This document shows positions 1 to 6,351 of a DNA stretch of 39,214 nucleotides, one piece after another (the first letter of the stretch is position 1; each line of letters opens with the position of its first letter). Location: contig NZ_JXIQ01000062.1 of assembly GCF_000934845.1 (NCBI RefSeq), positions 1 to 39,214 on the forward strand, written 5' to 3'. The notes under the pieces were generated by a model. The model was not told the origin of the DNA, searched no databases, and saw only the letters and a program-made list of their open reading frames with translations. A program made the position numbers and the translations under genes. The DNA is from Mesobacillus subterraneus (GTDB lineage: Bacteria; Bacillota; Bacilli; Bacillales; Cytobacillaceae).

Positions 1-83
1 TGGCGGTTTTATCGACGGTTAGAGAGAAAATATCAACGGTTGTCGTATTTTTATCGACGGTTGGAGTGGTTTGATCACTTTAA
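1..83. repeat. 21-bp tandem repeat array, cut by the window edge
   Basis: ATCGACGGTT occurs at 11-20 and 53-62, and ATCAACGGTT at 32-41, an exact 21-bp period. The sequence at 74 (ATCAC) starts to diverge, so the array ends there. The first ten bases look like the tail of another copy, so the array probably continues to the left. Because 21 is a multiple of three, each frame gives a heptapeptide repeat (one reads F-I-D-G), but a stop in the first unit argues against translation. I infer an intergenic repeat. Confidence 0.7.
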
Positions 84-106
84 CAATACGAGCCACAATC
101 TAACCT

Positions 107-223
107 TTATGAGCAATGTAGGTGACTCTCTTCGACATGTGTAGTATCGACTGCCAATTGTTCTTCTTCCTCAATGATTCCTTTGGATAGGTTACAGATG
201 TACCAATCTATCTTCTGGATACG
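107..223 (-). pseudogene. possible transposase remnant
   Basis: The minus strand is open for 38 codons between two TAA stops and has no start codon or ribosome binding site. The predicted peptide ends in a run containing EEEEQLAVDTTHVEE. The AVDTTH-like string is reminiscent of the first catalytic Asp region of some DDE transposases, but this is recognition by eye. It is much too short to function. It may equally be chance coding-like sequence. Confidence 0.25.
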
Positions 224-293
224 TTAATTAAGCAAAATATCCTGGCATATGGTAAGATTAGCAAATAAAATTTATCAGGTGAAGGAGCGTAAC

Positions 294-791
294 ATGGCAG
301 TTAAAATCACCCAAACGGGAGAGCAATTGATTCTGCAGCAAATAACCAGGCTGGAACAAGAACTAAAGCAAGTACGCATCGATAAAAACAGTGCTTTCAA
401 TGCTTGCGGAGATGATAAATTGGCGAATCCTAATTTTCATAAATTAGAGCAAGATGAGCGGATAGTAATGGACCGACTTAACGACATTCAACAAACGTAC
501 AAGACTGCTGAATTAATTGAGGTAAACGAGAGAAATACAGAGGAAGTTTCGATTGGTTCCATTGTTAAGTGTTTGTTTGAGTATCCGGATGATCCAGAGG
601 AAGAAACATACGAAATCGTCGGATATGGGGAATCAAATATTGATGAAAATAAAATTTATTATGATACCCCGGTTGCCCAAAAACTTATCGGTTTAAAAGT
701 GGGAGAGGAAACGCTTCTTTCCATCCCCTCTGGTAAAGTCAAATGCAGGGTTATAGGACTTTATCGCAACTGGGAGGAAGCAGGGAAGTGA
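294..791 (+). CDS. GreA/GreB-family transcription factor paralogue
   Basis: This 165-residue protein has the Gre layout: a charged N-terminal helical hairpin (about 5-75) and a C-terminal FKBP-like domain (about 85-160) with the family-typical YDTPVAQKLIGLKVGEE segment. Canonical GreA binds the RNA polymerase secondary channel and stimulates cleavage of backtracked RNA through two acidic tip residues (D41 and E44 in E. coli). Here D41 is kept, but the E44 position is Ala (KLANP in place of the usual DLSEN or DLKEN). It may therefore bind polymerase without efficient cleavage, which is inference. I chose ATG 294 because AAGGAG lies seven bases upstream; an in-frame ATG at 249 has no such site. 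Confidence 0.8.
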   Translation: MAVKITQTGEQLILQQITRLEQELKQVRIDKNSAFNACGDDKLANPNFHKLEQDERIVMDRLNDIQQTYKTAELIEVNERNTEEVSIGSIVKCLFEYPDDPEEETYEIVGYGESNIDENKIYYDTPVAQKLIGLKVGEETLLSIPSGKVKCRVIGLYRNWEEAGK

Positions 792-918
792 AAAGTAAAT
801 GGGGTCTTGGTTTTGCTATAAAGTTTGAATCCTAAAAGTGGCAGTGATTGATAAGGTTAAACTGGGTTTTTCCAGGGTAGTATAACAGGGAAAACCGTCA
901 GGAGGTGGACGTTCGGTC

Positions 919-1416
919 ATGAAAGTTGTTGTCATTTCCGATACTCATATGCCGAGGAAGGCGATTCAGCTACCGAGGATCCTGAAGCGCGACTTGGAAG
1001 AATGTGATTTCATCATCCATGCCGGGGACTGGCAGACGGTTGACCTTTATTATCAACTGCAACAATTTGCACCAACCATCGGGGTAACCGGAAATGTGGA
1101 TGGTCCGGAACTTAAAAGCCTTCTTAAAACAAAAGAACTATTCATTATAGGGGAATTCCGTATAGGGATTGTCCATGGACATGGCACAGGGAAGACGACT
1201 GAAAAAAGGGCAATAGACACTTTTGCGGACGATGTTGTTGATTGCATTATTTATGGTCATTCACATATACCCATTCTAAAGGAAAATAACGGAGTGATCC
1301 TCTTTAATCCCGGATCTCCGATAGATAAAAGAAGACAAAAAGAATTTTCCTATGGTATCCTGACAATCGGGGAAAAAATTATAGCTAAGCATATTTTTTT
1401 TGAAGATAGCAATTAA
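919..1416 (+). CDS. YfcE/MJ0936-type metallophosphoesterase
   Basis: A 165-residue calcineurin-like phosphodiesterase, full length for the small MJ0936/YfcE class (YsnB in Bacillus). The metal-binding motifs are all present and in order: D8-x-H10, G36-D37, G58-N59, then GIVHGHG and a GHSH motif. Relatives hydrolyse phosphodiesters with two divalent metals; the cellular substrate is generally unknown. The start has AGGAGG upstream. It stands alone, 127 bp after the Gre paralogue, and nothing nearby reveals the substrate. The protein is soluble, with no signal peptide. Confidence 0.88.
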   Translation: MKVVVISDTHMPRKAIQLPRILKRDLEECDFIIHAGDWQTVDLYYQLQQFAPTIGVTGNVDGPELKSLLKTKELFIIGEFRIGIVHGHGTGKTTEKRAIDTFADDVVDCIIYGHSHIPILKENNGVILFNPGSPIDKRRQKEFSYGILTIGEKIIAKHIFFEDSN

Positions 1417-1447
1417 AACCACTGTGCAGAATGGAGTGTAATTCTTT

Positions 1448-1843
1448 TTGACACTATTTGATGTAAAATTTCACGCAGAAGATCAGGTAGAAACAATGAA
1501 GGTCGAAAAATTAGACAGTGAGGATTACGATCAAGCGACTGAAGGGGGCACGCGTCATCTTTTTGACTTGGACACAAATATCGGCTTTTTTGTTTTCTTT
1601 GATGCAGAAGACAAGGAGGGAAAGGTATCCTATTTAATGCTCCAATACGAAGACGACAATGAAATGCCATCTAATTGCTACGGGTTCACGCTTAAGGATT
1701 TCTATGAATTTTCAGCACTGTACCTGAATGACCTTGAATTCACAGAAGAGCTGAACGAAGAAGAGGGAGAACTTGGCCCTGTTCAGCACCTCGCCCATCT
1801 GATTTATCATATAGTCGAGGAAGGAAGGTCAGTAGAGGTGTAA
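1448..1843 (+). CDS. conserved acidic cytosolic protein of unknown function
   Basis: A 131-residue, strongly acidic protein without signal peptide or membrane segment. I do not recognise its family. It has many Glu/Asp residues, a GFFVFFDAEDKEG strand-like centre and a helical C-terminus. It begins with TTG, supported by GGAG eleven bases upstream, 31 bp after the phosphodiesterase, so the two may be cotranscribed. It ends at a shared hairpin facing the next gene. Codon use matches neighbouring genes, so it is very probably expressed. Confidence 0.65.
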   Translation: MTLFDVKFHAEDQVETMKVEKLDSEDYDQATEGGTRHLFDLDTNIGFFVFFDAEDKEGKVSYLMLQYEDDNEMPSNCYGFTLKDFYEFSALYLNDLEFTEELNEEEGELGPVQHLAHLIYHIVEEGRSVEV

Positions 1844-1846
1844 AAA

Positions 1847-1873
1847 GAAGAGCAGGATTTTTTCCTGCTCTTC
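1847..1873. terminator. terminator between convergent genes
   Basis: A 10-bp perfect stem (GAAGAGCAGG / CCTGCTCTTC) with a 7-base loop lies between two converging genes. The run of five T's is on the minus-strand side, so it best terminates the minus gene, but it can serve both. Confidence 0.8.
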
Positions 1874-1879
1874 GTTCGT

Positions 1880-2185
1880 TTATTCCTGTTCGGTTTCTTG
1901 AAGTGCCTGCAAATGTTGTTCGCAATAAGCTCTCACCAATTCTGCTTCATCTTCCTCGAGCTCAAAATCGAGAACTTTTTCTGTTTCTTTTTCAATAAAG
2001 TAGCTTTGGAGAATTCGACTGTTGCTCTCGTCCACGAGGAACAGCACCTTTAAAAACAGCCCATTATCCGTGTAAAGCTCATCGTCTTCATCAACTTCAA
2101 TACTTAAGAAATACTCATATCTGTCCCCTGTCAGAAGCCCAAATGGATCTTCGAGGAGTTCGACCGTATGTCCGGTAATCTTCAT
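1880..2185 (-). CDS. small conserved protein (DUF6509-like)
   Basis: A 101-residue protein beginning MKITGHTVELLEDPFG and continuing LLTGDRYEYFL, which I associate with an uncharacterised Bacillaceae family (DUF6509, from memory). It is acidic and soluble, with a predicted beta-rich N-terminal half and a Glu-rich helical tail. AAGGATGAG precedes the ATG. It is a single gene, convergent with the upstream neighbour and sharing its terminator. No function is known to me. Confidence 0.6.
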   Translation of the reverse strand: MKITGHTVELLEDPFGLLTGDRYEYFLSIEVDEDDELYTDNGLFLKVLFLVDESNSRILQSYFIEKETEKVLDFELEEDEAELVRAYCEQHLQALQETEQE

Positions 2186-2265
2186 ATCTTTCTCATCCTT
2201 TTGATTTTGTCCTTACTATTATATATCGAAATGCTCTTAAACAATCAAGTATCGTCTTCAAAAAA

Positions 2266-2886
2266 TTAGAGAAACAATTTAAGCGCCTGATATCCGAAAT
2301 AGAAGGCAAATCCGATCAGAGACACACCGGAAATAAGGGAAATGAAAGTTAATAACCTTGTTTTGAGCAGCTTTCGAAAGCTACTCGAAATAGCTGCCAT
2401 TACAATATCCCATAAAACGAGACCGAGGATGATACCGAAGCTATAAAAAACAAGTTGTCCGTCTCCATAGCTAGAAGCGGTTTTTGCGAGAACAGAGCCG
2501 TAAATCCCTAACCAGAATAATATGGTCAGCGGGTTAGAAATAGACATAAAGAAACCGGAAAAAAAAGACTTGATACTTGAGTTTCCTTGTCGATGCTCCA
2601 TCATGATTTTTCCTGAATTGGTGATTGTTTCAATGCCTGTATATAGCAAGACGAAGAATCCGAAAAGCCAGAGGAATGACTGCATGAATGGCGTATCAAG
2701 ATACTTAAAAATCCCAAGATAGACAGTAAACATATAGAACATATCAGCTGTCAAGGCACCAAGACCAAAAAGCCATGCCTGTAGAAAGCCGTACTTGATC
2801 CCTTTGTCCATTTGTGCAGCATTCACAGGGCCAATGGGCGCGGCAAGTGACAGGCCAAGGAATACGTAACCAAGGAAAACAGCCAA
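2266..2886 (-). CDS. LysE/RhtB-family exporter, paralogue 1
   Basis: A 206-residue, six-helix membrane protein of the LysE translocator family, which exports amino acids and related small solutes. The family hallmark near the N-terminus is clear (LGLSLAAPIGPVNAAQ). The most likely start is TTG at 2886, preceded by GGAGG at nine bases. A longer frame from 2958 would add 24 hydrophilic residues with no good ribosome site. It closely resembles the protein encoded at 3914-4543, in the opposite orientation. The substrate cannot be told from sequence. Confidence 0.82.
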   Translation of the reverse strand: MAVFLGYVFLGLSLAAPIGPVNAAQMDKGIKYGFLQAWLFGLGALTADMFYMFTVYLGIFKYLDTPFMQSFLWLFGFFVLLYTGIETITNSGKIMMEHRQGNSSIKSFFSGFFMSISNPLTILFWLGIYGSVLAKTASSYGDGQLVFYSFGIILGLVLWDIVMAAISSSFRKLLKTRLLTFISLISGVSLIGFAFYFGYQALKLFL

Positions 2887-3058
2887 TATATCAAACCTCC
2901 AAACCTGAAAGCGTAATTTGCTTGTACTATTTTTATTCAGGTGATTCTTGATGTACAACCTTTTTTATAAAAAAACCAATAAAATTTTGTTTAAATAAAA
3001 AATTAGGAAGTGAATATACTAGTTATTGTGGTGTTTAGCATCAAAACGCAGGTCAGTT

Positions 3059-3087
3059 TTGGAAAAAATAAGAAAGTATGATAAAAT
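3059..3087 (+). promoter_or_regulatory. candidate sigma-A promoter upstream of the ydjO hairpin
   Basis: TTGGAA (3059-3064), a 17-bp spacer and TAAAAT (3082-3087). Predicted start about 3094, just before the large hairpin at 3112. Confidence 0.45.
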
Positions 3088-3111
3088 AGAATAGAAATCA
3101 ACTTTCGGATC

Positions 3112-3167
3112 ATTCATTTATTATAAAAAGTATCATTGCCGGCTTTTTATAATAAATGAATTTTTTT
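3112..3167 (+). terminator. 19-bp perfect hairpin with U-tract in the ydjO leader
   Basis: ATTCATTTATTATAAAAAG (3112-3130) pairs perfectly with 3143-3161 around a 12-base loop (TATCATTGCCGG) and is followed by seven T's. It looks like an intrinsic terminator, yet no gene ends immediately before it on this strand. It lies between a candidate promoter at 3059 and the ydjO-like start at 3261. It could release a short RNA of about 75 nt or attenuate the gene. Confidence 0.6.
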
Positions 3168-3260
3168 ATCAAACGAACGATGATAAGGTTTTCTCAAGAA
3201 TTTATTTTGGATTAACTTAAAGAGAGAGCCCGCGATTAAAATGATAGGAGCGTGAGGAAA

Positions 3261-3467
3261 ATGGCATTTGGAAGAAAACCGCCTGAAGAAATCGTCACTG
3301 CAGAAACGAAAATATGGGAATGCACTGCTGATGATTGCAATTGCTGGGTTCGAGATAACTTTAAAAGCAGCAATATCCCCGCTTGCCCGATTTGCAAAAG
3401 TGATATGAAGGAAACGACCAAGATAATTGAAGTGGTCAACAACCACAGTCAAAATTTAATTGGTTAG
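3261..3467 (+). CDS. ydjO: YdjO-like zinc-ribbon protein
   Basis: A 68-residue protein with five cysteines (C21, C26, C28, C42, C45), including a C-P-I-C knuckle, and the WECTADDCNCW segment typical of the YdjO family, annotated as cold-inducible in Bacillus. It probably binds one zinc ion. The biochemical role is unknown. ATG 3261 is favoured: GAGG lies close upstream, and the in-frame GTG at 3252 sits too near GGAG to be used. It is followed by a strong terminator and preceded by an unusual leader hairpin. Confidence 0.8.
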   Translation: MAFGRKPPEEIVTAETKIWECTADDCNCWVRDNFKSSNIPACPICKSDMKETTKIIEVVNNHSQNLIG

Positions 3468-3481
3468 CAACTGATACAAGA

Positions 3482-3511
3482 AGCCCGGATGAAAATCCGG
3501 GCTGTTTTTTT
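3482..3511 (+). terminator. ydjO terminator
   Basis: AGCCCGGAT and ATCCGGGCT form a 9-bp stem around GAAA, followed by G and seven T's. Confidence 0.93.
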
Positions 3512-3653
3512 AATTATATGAATTTTTTAGGCTTATCCGAATCGGATCGTGTTTAGATACTAGGTTTGAAGGCAAAAGAGGAGAAGTTGTCAAGAACCTG
3601 TTTGTCTAGGTTTCTAAGTGCGACCATCAAACGCAATATTTAACTGAAAAACA

Positions 3654-3682
3654 CAAAAAAAGTGCCTTATGTTAAAAGGCAC
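3654..3682 (-). terminator. tRNA-Leu terminator
   Basis: GTGCCTT (3662-3668) pairs with AAGGCAC (3676-3682). Read on the minus strand, the hairpin follows the tRNA 3' end and is trailed by a run of T's. Confidence 0.88.
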
Positions 3683-3692
3683 CTTTTCTGTA

Positions 3693-3776
3693 TGCGGATG
3701 AGAGGACTTGAACCTCCACGGTGTTGCCACCACTAGAACCTGAATCTAGCGCGTCTGCCGATTCCGCCACACCCGC
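3693..3776 (-). tRNA. tRNA-Leu (anticodon CAG)
   Basis: An 84-nt cloverleaf on the minus strand. The acceptor arm is GCGGGTG / CATCCGC with one G-U pair, the discriminator is A, and CCA is not encoded. The anticodon stem CTAGA/TCTAG holds the loop TTCAGGT, giving anticodon CAG. A long variable arm (GGTGGCAACACC-like) marks a class II leucine tRNA. The T-loop reads GGTTCAAGTCC. It has its own terminator and lies between the two lysE paralogues. Confidence 0.97.
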
Positions 3777-3913
3777 GAATAAGTTATAAAAGAATTATAT
3801 CATAAAAATATTTGAATTCAATTAAAATTTTTATGAATCTAGTACAAGTAGTATTATTCTTCCTTTCCAGCACATAAAATTTACAAAATTGCTGTGTGTT
3901 GGAGGACGACAAC

Positions 3914-4543
3914 TTGAGCATCAGTTTGCTAGCAAGTTATATTTTTTTAGGATTAACTCTTGCTGCCCCGATTGGACCGGTCAATTCAGCAAGGCTGGTT
4001 AAGGGAATTAAAAATGGATTCTGGCATGCCTGGATTGTTGGTACAGGCTCAATGATCGCAGATGCCATTTTCATGTTTCTTATCTATCTTGGACTTGTAA
4101 ATTTTTTGGACATGCCAATCATTCAAATTTTTTTTTGGCTATTTGGCGGTTTCGTACTCATTTACTCTGGGATGGAAGGAATCATAAAGGCCAATAGCAT
4201 TCAACTTGCTTCAAGTAGGGGAAGAGAATCACTGTTTAAATGCTTCCTAACAGGATTTATCCTGTCCATCAGTAGTCCTTTATCAATCCTTTTCTGGATA
4301 GGGATTTATGGATCAGTCCTGGCGAAGACGGCAAGCAATTATGGCCATGCGGACTTATTGATCTACAGTAGCATGATTTTCCTGGGACTAGCAGTTTGGG
4401 ATGTAATTATCGCAGCAATCACGACTGGTTTTAGGCGTTTCTTAACCTATAACAGTTTAAAAACGATTTCTGTATTTTCAGGGATGTCGTTAATAGGCTT
4501 TGGTTTGTATTTCGGATATCAATGCATTAAAGCTTTAATTTAA
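3914..4543 (+). CDS. LysE/RhtB-family exporter, paralogue 2
   Basis: A 209-residue, six-helix LysE translocator, clearly paralogous to the one at 2266-2886: both share LAAPIGPVN, the LFWxGIYGSVLAKTAS loop and an SLIGFxxYFGYQ C-terminus. Like its twin it probably starts at TTG (3914), with GGAGG eight bases upstream. The GTG at 3896 lies within or before the ribosome site and is less likely. The pair point away from each other around ydjO and tRNA-Leu. Export of an amino acid or similar solute is inferred from the family. Confidence 0.82.
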   Translation: MSISLLASYIFLGLTLAAPIGPVNSARLVKGIKNGFWHAWIVGTGSMIADAIFMFLIYLGLVNFLDMPIIQIFFWLFGGFVLIYSGMEGIIKANSIQLASSRGRESLFKCFLTGFILSISSPLSILFWIGIYGSVLAKTASNYGHADLLIYSSMIFLGLAVWDVIIAAITTGFRRFLTYNSLKTISVFSGMSLIGFGLYFGYQCIKALI

Positions 4544-4615
4544 AAAAAATCGTTCAAAACCAATCACCATATTTAAAAATAATGAAGTATATTGCTTTAT
4601 TTTGAAAGAAAATGA

Positions 4616-4644
4616 TTGATTTTTGAAATCGATTACATTATGAT
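4616..4644 (+). promoter_or_regulatory. fru operon promoter with internal CcpA cre site
   Basis: TTGATT (4616-4621), 17 bp, TATGAT (4639-4644). The spacer contains TGAAATCGATTACA (4624-4637), which matches the cre consensus TGWAANCGNTNWCA at every defined position. CcpA-HPr(Ser-P) bound here would cover the promoter, so the operon should be repressed when a preferred sugar is present. Confidence 0.85.
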
Positions 4645-4676
4645 GGATTTACGAAGCAAAATAGGAGGAATGGCTC

Positions 4677-5429
4677 ATGTTAACACCTGAGCGCCACCAG
4701 CTCATTTTACAATTAATCAAGGAAAAATCAATCGTGAAAATTCAAGAACTCCTTGATATCACAGGAGCTTCGGAGTCCACTATACGGCGTGACCTGACAG
4801 TACTTGAAGAGGAAAAATTCTTGAAGAGGATACATGGAGGTGCGGCAAGGCTTAAAGGAAAACTTCAGGAACCGAGCATGAACGAGAAATCTTCCAAAAA
4901 CCTTCATGAAAAAAGGCAAATCGCCAAATTTGCGGCAAGTCTGATTGAAGAAGGTGACAGCGTTTATCTTGATGCAGGGTCGACAATTAAGGAAATGATT
5001 CCTTTCCTGCCTGCCAAGGATATTGTAGTGGTTACCAACGGATTGATGCATTTGCCGGAACTGATGGATAGGAATATTGAAACCTACGTGATCGGCGGTT
5101 ATGCGAAGCCGAAGACAAATGCAGTAATTGGCAGAGGAGCAGTGGCTAGTCTCGAACAATATCGGTTTGATAAATGTTTTCTAGGCGTCAATGGCATTCA
5201 TCCTCATTCTGGATTTACAACGCCAGACCAGGAGGAAGCAATGATTAAATCCAAAGCAATTTTCTTGTCACGAGAAACGTATGTCCTGGCAGACGAAAGT
5301 AAATTCTCGGAAATCACATTTGCTAAAATAGCGGATTTGCAGGAAGCGGCAATTATTACAAATAGTCTAGATGAAGATACGAAAGGGCAATATACCAGCA
5401 AAACTACTATAAAGGTCGTGACACCATGA
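4677..5429 (+). CDS. fruR: DeoR-family fructose operon repressor
   Basis: A 250-residue DeoR-type regulator. The N-terminal winged helix-turn-helix (about 3-58) contains the family signature around GASESTIRRDL; the C-terminal half is the sugar-phosphate sensor domain (DAGSTIKEM and VVTNGL motifs). Known relatives are released from DNA by fructose 1-phosphate. The ribosome site is AGGAGGAATGGCTC before ATG. It is the first gene of fruR-fruK-fruA and overlaps fruK by four bases, so it probably autoregulates. Confidence 0.92.
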   Translation: MLTPERHQLILQLIKEKSIVKIQELLDITGASESTIRRDLTVLEEEKFLKRIHGGAARLKGKLQEPSMNEKSSKNLHEKRQIAKFAASLIEEGDSVYLDAGSTIKEMIPFLPAKDIVVVTNGLMHLPELMDRNIETYVIGGYAKPKTNAVIGRGAVASLEQYRFDKCFLGVNGIHPHSGFTTPDQEEAMIKSKAIFLSRETYVLADESKFSEITFAKIADLQEAAIITNSLDEDTKGQYTSKTTIKVVTP

Positions 5430-6340
5430 TCTATACATTAACACTAAATCCATCTGTCGATTATATCATTGAAGCAGGTGAGATTGTACTTGGAGCTTTG
5501 AATAGAACTTCCTATGAAACCAAACTACCAGGCGGGAAAGGAATCAATGTTTCAAGAGTTCTCCGCTCTCTTGGAGTGGAGAGCAAGGCGACGGGCTTTT
5601 TGGGCGGTTTTACAGGCAAATATGTGGAAGAGTTCCTCCATAAGGAAGGCATATATACCAACTTTGTCAAAGTTGGGGGAGATACAAGAATCAATATTAA
5701 ACTGAAGGCAGAAAAAGAAACGGAAATTAATGCACGAGGACCTGAAATTTCCACCCTTGAAATTGGATTATTAAAAGATCAGATAAAACAGCTAGGAAAA
5801 GGAGATTACCTGATCCTTGCCGGGAGCATTCCATCTAGCATGCCACAAACGATTTATCAGGATATCGTTCAAATCTGCAAAGAAACAGGGGCAGAAGTGA
5901 TGATAGATGCAGAAGGTGAGTTGCTGAAAACCGTGCTTGAGTATAAACCTTTTTTGATAAAACCAAACAATCACGAATTAGGACAGTTTTTCGGTAGAGA
6001 AATTTCAGAAGTGGAGGACGCCATTTTTTATGGACAAAAGCTAGTTGAGGCAGGAGCAAAAAATGTCATCGTTTCCCTTGCTGAAATGGGTGCTGTCTAT
6101 ATAAATGAATCCGGTGCCATTCATGCGAGCGTTCCACAAGGGGAAGTGAAAAGCTCTGTGGGAGCCGGCGATTCAATGGTAGCAGGCTTCCTGGCACAGT
6201 ACTTAAAAACGAATGACCGTGCAAACGCATTTCGATACAGTGTTGCATCGGGAAGCGCAACAGCTTTTTCCATCGGGCTTTGTACACCAGAAAAAATAGA
6301 ATCACTTCTTCCGGAAGTGAAAATTCACAAATTTCAGTGA
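5426..6340 (+). CDS. fruK: 1-phosphofructokinase
   Basis: This 304-residue PfkB-family kinase converts fructose 1-phosphate to fructose 1,6-bisphosphate with ATP. The N-terminal GGKGINVSRVL motif and the C-terminal GAGDSMVAGF motif, with the catalytic Asp and anion hole, are intact. Length is normal. The start overlaps the fruR stop (ATGA) and fruA follows after eleven bases, so it is translationally coupled. Assignment to fruK rather than tagatose or ribose kinases rests mainly on the operon. Confidence 0.94.
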   Translation: MIYTLTLNPSVDYIIEAGEIVLGALNRTSYETKLPGGKGINVSRVLRSLGVESKATGFLGGFTGKYVEEFLHKEGIYTNFVKVGGDTRINIKLKAEKETEINARGPEISTLEIGLLKDQIKQLGKGDYLILAGSIPSSMPQTIYQDIVQICKETGAEVMIDAEGELLKTVLEYKPFLIKPNNHELGQFFGREISEVEDAIFYGQKLVEAGAKNVIVSLAEMGAVYINESGAIHASVPQGEVKSSVGAGDSMVAGFLAQYLKTNDRANAFRYSVASGSATAFSIGLCTPEKIESLLPEVKIHKFQ

Positions 6341-6351
6341 GGGGGAGAACC

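Noticed and set aside
3693-3776. tRNA-Leu as an integration site of a mobile element
   Set aside because: No integrase, no duplicated tRNA 3' end and no foreign gene content in the flanks.
4624-4637. FruR operator reading of the palindromic spacer
   Set aside because: The sequence is a perfect cre match, so CcpA is the better-supported ligand; I cannot identify a separate FruR operator with confidence.
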